Assembly (NCBI RefSeq): GCF_018402695.1
Contig: NZ_JAGYIM010000023.1
Location: forward strand, 116,141 to 180,140
Source: Arsukibacterium sp.
GTDB lineage: Bacteria; Pseudomonadota; Gammaproteobacteria; Enterobacterales; Alteromonadaceae
Direction of reading: 5' to 3'
DNA: 64,000 bases
Shown: in pieces, positions 18,168 through 28,239 of the stretch
How the letters are laid out: every line of letters begins with the position of its first letter
How positions within the stretch are numbered: position 1 is the stretch's first letter
Program-made: the position numbers and the translations under genes
Notes under the pieces: model-generated
Told to the model about the DNA's origin: nothing
The model's input: only the letters and a program-made list of their open reading frames with translations
Database searches by the model: none

Positions 18168-19941
18168 GGCGTGTTGCTTTTGCTGTAACCGCAATATGCT
18201 GGGCCGGGCCGCGGCGGCGGCTGTGGAAGATGCTGGGGCCGCTGGTTTTCTTGGCTTCGCGTTTGGCGCTGCTGGCCAGTTCCGACACATCGTGCTGGCT
18301 GACACACAGCTGCGGATCGGGCTCTACCACCCCGATTGACAAAGAAATCAGCGGGAAAAACAGCGGCTGGCCCAGCCGGTCGACGGCACTGCAACCACCA
18401 TCCGCCAGATGCGCCTCGCTGTAATAGTGTTTTATCCGGTCGTTAAAGCGCGACTGAATTTGCGCCAGCACCGCCATGGTGGTGTCGCCGGTAAACACCA
18501 CAATAAAGTCATCACCGCCAATGTGGTAGATATAGCCCTCGCCGGCCGGCACTTCGGCCTGAATAATTTTCGCCAGCAGCTCGATAACCAAATCGCCTTT
18601 ACTGTAGCCATAAATGTCGTTGTACGGCTTAAAATGATCAATATCGATATAGGCCACACTAAAGATACTGCCCTGGCGCAGTAAGGTATCGATATGCAGG
18701 TTCAGCGGCACATTGCCCGGCAATAAGGTCAGCGGGTTGGTATAGCGGGCAAAGAATACTTTGTTTTCACTAATTTGCTTCAGCACTTTGCGCACCGAGC
18801 CTAAGCCATAGTATTGGCCGTTGTCGGTAACCAGAAAATACAGGCCGGCGTCATCGGCATCTTCGCTGATTAAACTGCTGACATCGTCTATCGACATGCT
18901 TTTTTCCACCACTAACGGTGCTTTTTCCATGCAATAGCTAATCGATTTACGCTGATACAACGCCCGGCCAAAGGTATGGGAGAATTTTTCATTCAGCACA
19001 CCGCGACTGACCACCCCAACCGGCCGTTGCTCGCTATCCACCACCGCAATGCAAGCCAGGCTTTTATCGTTAGCAAAGCGTTCGGCTACATCCAGTGCCG
19101 GGGTATCCTGGCCGACCGCCGGGGTAGCAATAATAACCGGCTCCAGCGCCTGGTTCAGCTGCAGCTGGCTGCTGGCCAACAGCGGCGCCAGCGCGGTCGG
19201 GCAGTCCTGAAAGTCATTTTGGGGCCGACCCAATAAATAGCCCTGGCCATATTCGGCCCCCAGCTCGCGGCACATTTGCAGCTCTTCGCTGGTTTCAATG
19301 CCCTCGGCAATAATGCTGGAGCCGGTGTCTTTGGCTATTTCAATAATATTTTTAACAAAGGCTTTTTTAATCGGATCCTGGTGCAGCTGGTCGATAAAGT
19401 AACGGTCTATTTTCACAATATCCGGCCGTAATTCCGACCACAGCCGCAGCCCAGAAAAGCCGCTGCCTAAATCATCAATGGCAATTTTAAAACCAAACTC
19501 GCGATAATGTTTTACCGCATTAATAAATAACTCGGTGTCCTCCACCTGAAACTGCTCAGACAGCTCAATAACAATTTGCTCTGGTGCCAGACCAGCCGCT
19601 TCAATCATTTTTTTGGTCAGGCCGGAGGGATGATCAGAGGTTAACAGCAGCAGCGGATTCACATTTAAAAACAGCAAGCCATCGGCACCGGCTTTGGCAA
19701 AGGCATTTATGCTAAGCTCGCGGCACAATAACTCCAGCGGCTCCAGCAGGTTATAGCTTATGGCGGTTTTAAATAAATTGCCGGGCGAGTGTAAGGCACT
19801 GTTCGATGGCCCGCGAATTAAGGCTTCAAAGCCGAGGTTTTTACCATCACTCAGCCGCACTATCGGCTGAAATAATGGCGTGAGCCGCCGGTTAGCCAGA
19901 ATATGACGCAGCTCGTCACGATGATAGTCACTTAAACCCAA
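18160..19941 (-). CDS. EAL-CBS-GGDEF cyclic-di-GMP enzyme
   Basis: A 593-residue cytoplasmic protein. Residues about 10-250 are an EAL phosphodiesterase domain with its catalytic set present: EALIR, LNVNP, ELSEQ, IDDLGSG, VKID, AEGIET and YGQGYLLG. Residues about 255-380 look like a CBS pair (VVDSEQRPVGVVSRGVL). Residues about 400-560 form a GGDEF domain with GGDDF at the active loop, so it could make or merely sense GTP/c-di-GMP. Domain order is EAL first, the reverse of most dual proteins. No membrane segment is present. The longest frame starts at a TTG at 19941 with only a weak purine stretch upstream, so the N-terminus is uncertain. Confidence 0.85.
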   Translation of the reverse strand: MGLSDYHRDELRHILANRRLTPLFQPIVRLSDGKNLGFEALIRGPSNSALHSPGNLFKTAISYNLLEPLELLCRELSINAFAKAGADGLLFLNVNPLLLLTSDHPSGLTKKMIEAAGLAPEQIVIELSEQFQVEDTELFINAVKHYREFGFKIAIDDLGSGFSGLRLWSELRPDIVKIDRYFIDQLHQDPIKKAFVKNIIEIAKDTGSSIIAEGIETSEELQMCRELGAEYGQGYLLGRPQNDFQDCPTALAPLLASSQLQLNQALEPVIIATPAVGQDTPALDVAERFANDKSLACIAVVDSEQRPVGVVSRGVLNEKFSHTFGRALYQRKSISYCMEKAPLVVEKSMSIDDVSSLISEDADDAGLYFLVTDNGQYYGLGSVRKVLKQISENKVFFARYTNPLTLLPGNVPLNLHIDTLLRQGSIFSVAYIDIDHFKPYNDIYGYSKGDLVIELLAKIIQAEVPAGEGYIYHIGGDDFIVVFTGDTTMAVLAQIQSRFNDRIKHYYSEAHLADGGCSAVDRLGQPLFFPLISLSIGVVEPDPQLCVSQHDVSELASSAKREAKKTSGPSIFHSRRRGPAQHIAVTAKATRPS

Positions 19942-20119
19942 GCTGATTACTCTTTCAGTTAGCCTACTACTTTAGCCAACACTCTCCGTGGCGGTTGCTA
20001 CATCCCTGCAGCTGGCCAGAATAAGTAACTAATGTTGCAACCGTATGACAGCGGCAGTACCGGAATCAGCCCCCTCTATCCCCCTTTACTAAAGTGGGAA
20101 GCGCATGGCCAGAAAGCAC

Positions 20120-20143
20120 AACGCCAACCCGAAGGTTGGCGTT
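20120..20143 (-). terminator. Strong hairpin downstream of the PEP-CTERM gene
   Basis: A perfect 10-base stem, AACGCCAACC / GGTTGGCGTT, closes a four-base loop that reads TTCG on the minus strand, an extra-stable tetraloop. It is 49 bases beyond the stop of the minus-strand gene at 20192. The following T-tract is poor, so it may act as a transcript 3' end or a weak terminator. The rest of 19942-20191 shows no gene. Confidence 0.5.
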
Positions 20144-20191
20144 GGTGGCACTTTAGTACAGCGCGCTTAGCTGGTAGCTGCCAGCGGCGGC

Positions 20192-20818
20192 TTATTTGCT
20201 GCGGCGTAAGCGACGGCCACTGGCTAACAGCAGTAAACCAGCACCAAATACACCTAAGGTAGCAGGTGCAGATACCGATACCGCTTGGCTTGGTAAGGCG
20301 TTGACCTGCACGTCATCAATTAAGTTACCCATGGTGCCGCCAGTCAGGGAGTTCATGGTCAGCGTTGTACTGCTGCTTGTTGCTACAAAAACACTACTGA
20401 AGAAGTTCCAGCTGCCAACCACATGGTCGTCAAGTTTCCAACTGATATCAGCTACTTTTGCTTCAAACGCTTCGCTATTGTTATTACGGGCGCGGTAGAA
20501 GAAACTCAGCTCGTACTGACGGCCAACTTCGGTAGCGAACGTCTGGAAAATTGACCAGGCACCAGTATTGGCACCATGCGCATTCAGCTCAATAAAGTTT
20601 TTGCCGCTGGCAGCGACAACGCCATTCAGTGCATTCCAAATTTCAATATTGCTGCCCTGCCAGCCAGCAACATCAGCGCTGCTAAAAGGCTTCCAGCTTT
20701 TATTGGCAACAAAATTTTCTTCAAAATCGCCGTTAACAATCAAAGTAGCATGGCTGCTGAAACTGGCGGCCAATAAAGCGGCAGCACCTAATAAAGTACG
20801 AACAGAAACTAATGACAT
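20192..20818 (-). CDS. PEP-CTERM-type exported protein with a DUF642/carbohydrate-binding-like fold
   Basis: A 208-residue secreted protein. Signal peptide at residues 1-24 (ending SSHA), then TLIVNGDFEENF, the opening typical of DUF642-like jelly-roll domains, and a beta-rich body. The C-terminus is a sorting tail: a SAPATLGVFGAG motif, a hydrophobic helix LLLLASG and a basic end RRLRRSK. This matches the PEP-CTERM variant found in Alteromonadales, recognised by an exosortase, which is not in the window. Such proteins are often linked to the extracellular matrix, and the flanking c-di-GMP and chemotaxis genes agree with that. GAGGGAT precedes the ATG. Confidence 0.8.
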   Translation of the reverse strand: MSLVSVRTLLGAAALLAASFSSHATLIVNGDFEENFVANKSWKPFSSADVAGWQGSNIEIWNALNGVVAASGKNFIELNAHGANTGAWSIFQTFATEVGRQYELSFFYRARNNNSEAFEAKVADISWKLDDHVVGSWNFFSSVFVATSSSTTLTMNSLTGGTMGNLIDDVQVNALPSQAVSVSAPATLGVFGAGLLLLASGRRLRRSK

Positions 20819-21166
20819 CTTGATCCCTCAAACATTATGATTAAAAAACCAACACATCATACCAGTGGTTTAGAATATTAGGAACAGGTGTTAAGAGATT
20901 TATTTTTAAGGGGTTTGATCTTACGCAAACTACCCTCTGGCCAAGTGCTGTCTTTTTGTTGCAGCAAGCCACAGACTGTCAGCCTAGTTGTACGCATAAA
21001 AACCTTTTGCAACAAAATATCGCAGAAAGCCCTTCCAATTTCAGGTCCAACTAATTTAATATCAGTTTAACCTTACTATTTGTAAGGTTATTGCCTGTAC
21101 AAGATAATGGATTTTATTCAGAACTTTATACCTCGAAGACCCCCGTAAGGATAACAAGGCGGATAG
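20819..21166. other. Divergent 348-base intergenic region
   Basis: The region separates the PEP-CTERM gene (leftward) from the chemoreceptor gene (rightward) and must hold both promoters. It is AT-rich near both ends; AAGGCGGAT lies just before the chemoreceptor ATG. I found no convincing gene, tRNA or riboswitch. Because both flanks suggest c-di-GMP control it was checked for a GEMM-type riboswitch and lacks the GGCAAA core. Confidence 0.5.
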
Positions 21167-22747
21167 ATGAAAAAAAATTTACCAGTTACCAGAATAGAAA
21201 AAACCTTTCATGCCAATGCTAACATTTTGTCGACCACCAACCTGGACGGAAAAATAACCTATATCAACAAAGACTTTATTCAGATTAGTGGCTTTAGCCA
21301 AGCAGAGCTTATTGGCGAGAATCATCATATCGTCCGCCACCCGGACATGCCGCCAGCGGTGTTTAAAATGTTCTGGTCTGATTTACGTGCTGAAAAATCC
21401 TGGATGGGTATCGTAAAAAATCGCTGCAAGAATGGTGACCATTACTGGGTAGACGCCTTTGCCACGCCGATAAAAAAAGCCGGCCAGGTTGAAGAGTTTC
21501 AATCGGTTCGGCGCAAAGCCCCTCCTGAGGCGGTAGAGCGTGCAGATAAAGTCTATTCCACCCTGATGGCAGGCAAAACGTTGCGCCAGCTAAAAGATGC
21601 CGTACCCCTCTGGTCTAAACTTACCATCGTGATGTTACTCAGCATGCTGTTGCCGCTGATAGCTGCCATTTTTTCCAACTCCGGTTTACTGTTTGCTGCA
21701 GCCGCGTTGTGCGCTACGCTTATGTCAATCGTTGCCCTGTTTGTCTTATCTACCCCTCTGCGCGCGGCCCTGCAACAACTACAACAGATTTCTGCAGATA
21801 AAGTTGCCAGATTTGTGTACACCGGCCGCGCTGATGAAGCCGGCATGCTGTTATTGGCCATCAAAAAATTAGAGTCTGAAAATGCGGCCCTGATTGGCAG
21901 AATTAATGACATGTCAGCGACGCTGAGTGACAGTGCTCAAAACTTAAGTGCTGCGGTAAGCCAGTCTGAAAACGGAACATTGCGCCAGTTTGAGCAAACC
22001 GAACAAGTGGCCACAGCCATGGAGCAAATGTCAGCCAGCATTGCCAGTGTAGCGACAAATGCTCAACACACTTCAGTTGCTGCTGCTGAGGGTTTGAATA
22101 TTACCAGCAACAGCAAGCAGGTGGTCGATCAGAATGTACAAACGATCACTGAGCTAAAAAACCTGATGAATTCTGCCACATCCATCATTCATCAGGTCGC
22201 AGCCAGCAGCGATGAAATTGAAAAAATTCTTGAGGTCATTCTGGCAATAGCAAATCAAACTAATTTGCTGGCCTTAAACGCCGCAATAGAAGCAGCACGG
22301 GCCGGTGAGCTGGGCAGAGGCTTTGCGGTAGTGGCAGACGAAGTCCGTTCGCTTGCCAACCGCACTCAGCACTCTACCAAAGAGATAAACGGCGTTATTG
22401 AAAAGCTGCAAAGTGGCGTCAAGCAAGCCGTAGAAGCCATGCGAGCAGGTGAGTGTGCGGCTGAAGACAGTGTATTAAAAAGCAAACACACCGCAGAAAC
22501 GCTCGAGCAGATACTGGCCGCAATTAATAATATATCGCAAATGAGCGGACAAATTGCCCAGGCGGTAGCCGAACAAACGCAGGTAGCCGATACCATTTGT
22601 GAGAGTGTTGTCAGTATTAACAGTAACGCCCAGGAAAACCTGCAGGCGGTCAAACTCAGCAGTAAAGTTGCCGATGAAACCATGTTAATTACCCGGGGTC
22701 TGGACCAGCTCACCAGTCAGTTCTGGCAAACGCAACAGGGAACCTAG
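21167..22747 (+). CDS. PAS-containing methyl-accepting chemotaxis protein, Aer-like
   Basis: A 526-residue energy- or redox-sensing chemoreceptor. Residues about 15-120 are an Aer-type PAS domain ([35 protein letters not shown]). Two adjacent hydrophobic helices at about 145-195 anchor it without a large periplasmic domain, as in Aer. The signalling domain occupies about 265-520, with the hairpin tip [20 protein letters not shown] fully conserved for CheA/CheW contact. FAD as PAS ligand is inferred from Aer. Only one base separates it from the FIST protein gene behind it, so the two are an operon and may share a stimulus. Confidence 0.88.
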   Translation: MKKNLPVTRIEKTFHANANILSTTNLDGKITYINKDFIQISGFSQAELIGENHHIVRHPDMPPAVFKMFWSDLRAEKSWMGIVKNRCKNGDHYWVDAFATPIKKAGQVEEFQSVRRKAPPEAVERADKVYSTLMAGKTLRQLKDAVPLWSKLTIVMLLSMLLPLIAAIFSNSGLLFAAAALCATLMSIVALFVLSTPLRAALQQLQQISADKVARFVYTGRADEAGMLLLAIKKLESENAALIGRINDMSATLSDSAQNLSAAVSQSENGTLRQFEQTEQVATAMEQMSASIASVATNAQHTSVAAAEGLNITSNSKQVVDQNVQTITELKNLMNSATSIIHQVAASSDEIEKILEVILAIANQTNLLALNAAIEAARAGELGRGFAVVADEVRSLANRTQHSTKEINGVIEKLQSGVKQAVEAMRAGECAAEDSVLKSKHTAETLEQILAAINNISQMSGQIAQAVAEQTQVADTICESVVSINSNAQENLQAVKLSSKVADETMLITRGLDQLTSQFWQTQQGT

Positions 22748-22748
22748 C

Positions 22749-25565
22749 ATGCGACAGTTATCACATCAGTATGTCTCAGCGGCCAGCTTACGCCAGTTTA
22801 TCGACGCCCACGGTTTATCCTGTTGCCAGGGGGTGGTGCAGATATTTTCAGGGGCCAGCCTTGAACTTACCGTCCGGCTGCAGTTAGAGCTGAAATGTCA
22901 GTTAGCACAGTTCGTACTGATAGGCGCCTCGACGGCAGGCGAGATCTATAACGGCAAGTGTGTAGAGCAGTCCATAATTTTAAACTTCCTGATCTTTGAA
23001 CAAGTACTCAGGCTGCAGCCCTTCAGTCTGAGCTTAAGCCCGGCCAGCGACCAGCAGCACACAATCGATAAGCTGTTTCCGACAGCGCCAAAAGTGATTA
23101 TTTTTTTCACGAATGCGTTAGAGACCAGCCCGGAGTCGTTACTGACCAGCTTATATCAGAAGATGCCCGACTGTATTTTTGCCGGTGGTAATGCTGCCGA
23201 CAACGCCGGCTTTATCGGCACCTTTACCCTGCTGGAAGCCGAAGTTTACCGCAGAGGCCTGGTTGGGGTAGCGTTGTATGGTGATACGCTGCAGGCACTA
23301 CAACATAAATTTACCGGCTGGCAGGCAATTGGCCAGATGTTTACGGTAACCGCCGCTGAAAACAACATTCTTTATCGCCTGAATGACCAGCCGGTACTGG
23401 AGATTTATCAAAAATATCTGGGCAAAGCCGCTGTCAGCGGTCTGCCGAATACGGCAATAGCATTTCCACTGCGGGTGCAACACGGTGAAAAGGTTATTCT
23501 CCGGGCGCCGCTAGGTGTAACGCAGGATGGTCACGGCATTATTCTCGCCGGTAATATACATATCGGCGACAGTGTTACCTTCTCGTTTGCTGATATTCAC
23601 GTGCTGATGCACCAAGTGAAAACATTAATGCAACTCAGCCAGACCGCAGTGGTTATATACTCCTGTGCCGCAAGAAAAGCTTATTTAGGCCAGCACATTG
23701 AAGCAGAGATCCACAAGCTGGGAGCTAAAAACCACGCCGCAGGGGGCTTCTTCTATGGCGAATACTGCTCGGCCGGCCAGCAGTTCGACTTGCTTAATCT
23801 GTCCACTACCCTGCTGTTATTAGCCGAGCAGGAGTTACCCATTACCCTGCATTTTGACGACACTGAGCAGCAGCCAATAATCCCGTCATCGCTGTACACC
23901 CTGGCCCACCTGGCCACAGCAACCGGCAGAGAGCTTAGCGATACCCTGTCTTTGCTGAAGCAGCATCAGCATGCTGTAAATCAATGCTCTATCGTCTCCA
24001 TCACCGATGCAGAGGGCGTTATTGTCTATGTGAATAAAAAATTCGAGGAGATCAGTGGCTACAATGCCAACGAACTTATCGGTAAAACCCATCAGCTGAT
24101 CAGACACCCGGCTATGCCGGCAAACGTTTATCAAAAGTTATGGCAAACCATTAAACGTAACCGCACATGGCAGGGGCTTATTCTGAACAAGAAGAAAGAT
24201 GGCTCGCACTATTACGTAAAAACCGTGATCGTGCCGATACTGGATGAACAGCATAACGTCAGCCGCTATTTAAGTATTCGCAATGACGTTACCGACATTG
24301 TCAAAGCCCGCCAAACCATAAAAGTTCAGAATACTGACGCCCTTACCGGCTTACCCAATCGCACCCGGCTTAGTGCCGATGTAAAAAAAGGCCACCTGAT
24401 ACTGTTAGCCGTGTTTGATATCAGAAACTTTAAACTACTGAACGATTTCTGGGGCATTGAACATGGCGACACGGCCATTAAACAGCTGGCCCGGCGTTTT
24501 GCCAGGGCCGCCAGCCCGTTAAAATTGCAACTCTACAAGTTTCACGGGGCCAGTTTTGCGCTCAGGCCACTCAGTCAGATGTCACTGCAGCAGTTTACGG
24601 AAACATGCGAACAGCTCAGAACCGAAATAGAAGCCACCACGCTGGACATTAACGAGCATGTATTTGATATCAATTTAAGCATTGGCATCGGCGTCTCAAA
24701 AACCAGGGCAATAGCACTGGCAGAAAACGCCCTGGTTGAGGCCAAAGCGCATTATTCATCATCGTTAGTCATAAAAACCGAGCAGCAGCTATCCAGTAAT
24801 GATGCGTATAAATGTATCGAACAGGTGCGAAATGCCCTGAACGAGAACCGGCTTATCGCCTGGTTTCAACGCCTGGCCCCCATCGATAGTACCCGTCAGC
24901 ATCGTGACAAGTTCGAAGCCCTGGTCAGATTAGACCAGGGCAACGGCGAATTTACTGTGCCGGGCGTGTTTCTCGAACATATCAAAAAAACCAGGCTGTA
25001 TGGTGCGTTAACCCGCGAAATTATCAATATCGCCTTAACCACTGCCAATACCTTTAATTGTACTATTTCCGTCAATTTATCAATTGAAGACATTCTTGAC
25101 CGGCAAACGACTGAGTTCATTTTTGATAAACTCAATTTACACAGCGGCAGCCAGATTATTTTTGAAATTACCGAATCCGAGGCGATCAGAGAATTTTCCA
25201 GCGTTGCCGAGTTCATCAGAAAAATAAGATCTTATGGTGCCCAGATTGCCATTGACGACTTTGGCAGCGGCTACTCTAACTTTGCCTATCTGGTGGATAT
25301 TAAGCCTGAATATATCAAAATTGACGGCTCCATTATCAAAGGGGTAGTTGAAAATCAGAATAGCCGGCTGGTAACTAAAAGTATTATCGACATGGCAAAA
25401 AACCTGGGCATTAAAACCATCGCCGAATTTGTCAGCTCTATCGATATTTACCAGTGTTTAAAGCAACTCGGGGTAGATATGGTGCAGGGTTATTACATTT
25501 CCAAACCGATACCGGCGTCAGAAATTGCCAATAATCAGCGGGCTTATCTGGAGGCTATGTCCTGA
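22749..25565 (+). CDS. FIST-PAS-GGDEF(degenerate)-EAL signalling protein
   Basis: A 938-residue multidomain c-di-GMP protein. Residues about 30-360 are FIST_N and FIST_C sensory domains (FVLIGASTAGEIYNGKC, AAGGFFYGEYCSAG). A PAS domain at about 395-500 resembles the PAS of the upstream chemoreceptor (HQLIRHPAMPANVYQKLW against [18 protein letters not shown]). The GGDEF domain at about 525-680 has lost its active loop (FHGASFAL in its place), so it cannot be a cyclase. The EAL domain at about 690-930 keeps EALVR, SVNLS, EITES, IDDFGSG, IKID and VQGYY, so phosphodiesterase activity is expected. No transmembrane segments. Co-transcribed with the chemoreceptor, one base apart. Confidence 0.88.
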   Translation: MRQLSHQYVSAASLRQFIDAHGLSCCQGVVQIFSGASLELTVRLQLELKCQLAQFVLIGASTAGEIYNGKCVEQSIILNFLIFEQVLRLQPFSLSLSPASDQQHTIDKLFPTAPKVIIFFTNALETSPESLLTSLYQKMPDCIFAGGNAADNAGFIGTFTLLEAEVYRRGLVGVALYGDTLQALQHKFTGWQAIGQMFTVTAAENNILYRLNDQPVLEIYQKYLGKAAVSGLPNTAIAFPLRVQHGEKVILRAPLGVTQDGHGIILAGNIHIGDSVTFSFADIHVLMHQVKTLMQLSQTAVVIYSCAARKAYLGQHIEAEIHKLGAKNHAAGGFFYGEYCSAGQQFDLLNLSTTLLLLAEQELPITLHFDDTEQQPIIPSSLYTLAHLATATGRELSDTLSLLKQHQHAVNQCSIVSITDAEGVIVYVNKKFEEISGYNANELIGKTHQLIRHPAMPANVYQKLWQTIKRNRTWQGLILNKKKDGSHYYVKTVIVPILDEQHNVSRYLSIRNDVTDIVKARQTIKVQNTDALTGLPNRTRLSADVKKGHLILLAVFDIRNFKLLNDFWGIEHGDTAIKQLARRFARAASPLKLQLYKFHGASFALRPLSQMSLQQFTETCEQLRTEIEATTLDINEHVFDINLSIGIGVSKTRAIALAENALVEAKAHYSSSLVIKTEQQLSSNDAYKCIEQVRNALNENRLIAWFQRLAPIDSTRQHRDKFEALVRLDQGNGEFTVPGVFLEHIKKTRLYGALTREIINIALTTANTFNCTISVNLSIEDILDRQTTEFIFDKLNLHSGSQIIFEITESEAIREFSSVAEFIRKIRSYGAQIAIDDFGSGYSNFAYLVDIKPEYIKIDGSIIKGVVENQNSRLVTKSIIDMAKNLGIKTIAEFVSSIDIYQCLKQLGVDMVQGYYISKPIPASEIANNQRAYLEAMS

Positions 25566-25582
25566 GTAATGCAGGTGGTTTT

Positions 25583-27283
25583 TTACCACTCCGCCACCTG
25601 CAGCCGCTGTTTTACGCCGATTACCTGAAACTGCAGGGCGTGAAATACTTCATCAAAATCACGGCAGCCGGTGCTGATATTCGGCAGCGATAAGCCCGCT
25701 TCAATAAAAAACCGTTGCTGCTCGGCTTCAGTTTGCCAGGCTTGCTGCCACCAGTCTTTGATCAAAGCGCCCGATGATTTAAGCCGGGCCTGGCTCGGCA
25801 GCCTGTCCCGCTTTACCCGGTTTTCCTGCGTGCTGGCGGGCAACAGGTTCCATAAATCGTTATTCGGCCAGTAACTGAATGGTACGCAATGGTCAATATC
25901 ATAGCTGTATAAACTGCTGCCACTCCAGACACTGCAAACATCCATGCCCTGCAACCGCAATTGCTCAACCTTTTTTCTGACCAGGCCGGTATCATGCTGC
26001 CGGTCCAGCCAGCGCAGCTGATTATGGTAAGTATCGAGCGAAATTTGCCGCTGCTGGTTCAGCTCATATTTCTGCATTTCCGCCACCCATTGCTGCACCA
26101 GCAAAGGCTCTATCCAGCAGCCGTATTGGCGAAAACAGTTCCACATATCTTCGCGCAGCACAAAGCTGCCAAAGCTGTCTAAAAAGGTTTTATCCAGCAA
26201 TACTCTGCTTTGCCGCCGGGTTTTACTGCGCAGCATCTCAAACAGGCGGTTTTCTTTATGGCCTTGCCAGATATACGTTACCGGCCCCGCTTTTATGGTA
26301 TTTAAGGTATCAGCGAACAGTTGCTGCAAAGCAACAGCCTCCTGCCCACTATAAAAGTTGCCAATAGCGAAATCATCCGCCGTTAAATGGCTTAATAAAC
26401 CCCAGCCATTGGCTTTGACGAACCCCAGGCCTTTAGCCGGGTCAGCGTTTTGCTGAATATCGTTATCCACCAGCCGCTTAAAAAGCCTAATCCAATACAG
26501 CGCCACCAGACCAAGCGAAATAGCGACAGTGCCGTCTTGTTTATCGATGACTGCCCCAGGGTGAGCGTCGGCAATTCGCACCAGAGTGCGCAGCAGCGCC
26601 AGCTTATAGGTCGACGATTTATTATCGTTTACCACAATATGCCGCACTTTACTCAGGCTGCCACTGCCATCATCGGGCAGTTCCAGCACCAGGGTTTGCC
26701 ACTCAACTCCGGCTCTGCCGCCGGCATCAGCGGTTATATCACTGACAAAACGCAGCACCAGGCCAAATTGGCTGGCCAGCGCGGCTATTTCATCTACTGA
26801 CACCGGGTAAGCGGTGCGCTCATCGCTAAAGTCACCAAAGCGCAGGCTTAAAATAAAACGGCCGCCGGGCGCCAATAGGTTAGTGATTTTACGAAACGCC
26901 CGCTTGCGCTCAGACGGCACAATATGCATCCATACTGCACTGAGTAAGATGGTATTAAATTGCAGGTTTAACTGATAACAGGCTTTTAGCTCTGGCAGGC
27001 TATCTTGCAGCCACTGGACTTTTTCAGTTGTTTTCAGCTGGCCATCCGTTTTTAACTGGCCCAGCCGCAGCAAATCAGCAGCCGGTTCCACCGAAATAAC
27101 CTGGCAGCCCTGTTCTGCCAGCCACAAGGCATCGCGGCCACTGCCGGCACCAATATCCAGCACCAGTTGCTCTTTTGGCCAATACGGTTGCCAGCAAGCA
27201 TGCACCTGCTCAAAGCTCAGTGCATCGTACTGGGCAGCAAATAACGCTGCGCCTTGATGGTAGATATCAACGGTTTTGCTCAT
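25583..27283 (-). CDS. SAM-dependent methyltransferase fused to a C-terminal HNH nuclease-like domain
   Basis: A 566-residue protein. Residues about 40-190 are a class I methyltransferase (motif I LVLDIGAGSGRDALWLAE, then VISVEP), of the small-molecule/TehB style with no DPPY-type DNA methylase motif. A long middle part (about 210-440) has no recognised motif. Near the end, DIDHCVPFSYWPNNDLWNLLP followed by N488/K491 fits an HNH nuclease core with His465, Asn479 and Lys491. Composition matches the chromosome. It stands alone, convergent with the FIST gene. The joint function is unknown; a self-contained modification-cleavage or toxin-like activity is conceivable but not shown. Confidence 0.7.
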   Translation of the reverse strand: MSKTVDIYHQGAALFAAQYDALSFEQVHACWQPYWPKEQLVLDIGAGSGRDALWLAEQGCQVISVEPAADLLRLGQLKTDGQLKTTEKVQWLQDSLPELKACYQLNLQFNTILLSAVWMHIVPSERKRAFRKITNLLAPGGRFILSLRFGDFSDERTAYPVSVDEIAALASQFGLVLRFVSDITADAGGRAGVEWQTLVLELPDDGSGSLSKVRHIVVNDNKSSTYKLALLRTLVRIADAHPGAVIDKQDGTVAISLGLVALYWIRLFKRLVDNDIQQNADPAKGLGFVKANGWGLLSHLTADDFAIGNFYSGQEAVALQQLFADTLNTIKAGPVTYIWQGHKENRLFEMLRSKTRRQSRVLLDKTFLDSFGSFVLREDMWNCFRQYGCWIEPLLVQQWVAEMQKYELNQQRQISLDTYHNQLRWLDRQHDTGLVRKKVEQLRLQGMDVCSVWSGSSLYSYDIDHCVPFSYWPNNDLWNLLPASTQENRVKRDRLPSQARLKSSGALIKDWWQQAWQTEAEQQRFFIEAGLSLPNISTGCRDFDEVFHALQFQVIGVKQRLQVAEW

Positions 27284-27465
27284 TACAGTTGGCGAAGGCC
27301 CCGACGTGCTTAATTAGTGTGGTTGGTTAGTGTTGTAGCAATAATTGATAAGCCAGGCAATGGCTGTGGTTTGATGTGCCAGGCTATTCTTAATGCACCA
27401 AGCAGTTATTTTCTGCTTATCTCAACTTAAAAGGCGCCCAGCGTAATACCAGGCGCTGTTATAGC

Positions 27466-28239
27466 TTAGCAACCCAGCTCTGTTTTTAACCCACCAACCT
27501 GGCCTTCAACCGCCGGTTCTTTGTATGATGGCAAGGCGGGCATGATATTAAGCCCACTACGTCTTTCCACCTCATTTACCGTGACTTCCCGTGGGCAGAA
27601 ACTTGCTGAGCGGCTCAGGTTCTGGTCCATAATGTAGGCAGACGCCTCAACCCAGCCCCCATTGTCTGTAATCACTACCTTGAAGTAACCAGACGGAATA
27701 GTATGGCCTTCATCTGCACGCGGCAACGTACCATAATACCATTCATACAAAGGGCCCGTGACTACATAAACCGCCTCACCGGTGCGGGCCAAATTACGCA
27801 CAGCAGTCTCCAGCTTGACCCAGGCGCCTTGATTCAGGTTAGCGGATTGCGGTGTGATATTAGATAGATAGTTGGTCATCGGCCAGTAAGCAGTATTACT
27901 AAATGCTGCCAGAGGCACCTGATGACCGCGGTCTGTGCCAAGCACGGCAGCAGCATCTGTATAATCTGCCGGCTCCAGCGTATATGCTGAATTAATATTA
28001 GGGTCTGCTTTCCATGTCCGGGTGCGGCTAGGCCCATCAATGGTATTTTTAGTAACTTTGTATGCTACCCAATTGGCAAATTTTGTACTGCTATTGTTAT
28101 GTAGCGTGTAAATTGGCCTTTCAATTGTCTGGCCAGATTTACCGGTTGGGCAGTTGTACGCGCAGTTAGCGGCGCTAGCTGCCGTACAAAATAGTAAACC
28201 GGTTAGTGTAAGAGTTAAGTAGGCTATTGTTTTCATCAT
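27466..28239 (-). CDS. Secreted DNA/RNA non-specific endonuclease, NucA/Serratia-nuclease family
   Basis: A 257-residue exported nuclease. The signal peptide ends near ASAA; the active site motif is TDRGHQVPLAAF (DRGH with the general-base histidine) followed by the metal-binding asparagine in NLNQGAW. Cysteines near both ends (NCAYNC and TELGC) suggest disulfides. Expected to degrade extracellular nucleic acid, for phosphate nutrition or biofilm turnover. Two in-frame ATG codons begin the ORF. It is a single gene; the 222 bases upstream hold its promoter and no other gene. Confidence 0.85.
   Translation of the reverse strand: MMKTIAYLTLTLTGLLFCTAASAANCAYNCPTGKSGQTIERPIYTLHNNSSTKFANWVAYKVTKNTIDGPSRTRTWKADPNINSAYTLEPADYTDAAAVLGTDRGHQVPLAAFSNTAYWPMTNYLSNITPQSANLNQGAWVKLETAVRNLARTGEAVYVVTGPLYEWYYGTLPRADEGHTIPSGYFKVVITDNGGWVEASAYIMDQNLSRSASFCPREVTVNEVERRSGLNIMPALPSYKEPAVEGQVGGLKTELGC

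Noticed and set aside
20880-21060. Possible GEMM (cyclic-di-GMP) riboswitch before the chemoreceptor gene, prompted by ACGCAAAC.
   Set aside because: The essential GGCAAA and GAAA parts and the P1 pairing could not be found on either strand.
25583-27283. The methyltransferase-HNH fusion as a restriction-modification enzyme.
   Set aside because: No DNA methylase motif IV (DPPY, NPPY or similar) was found, so type II/IIG identity is not supported.
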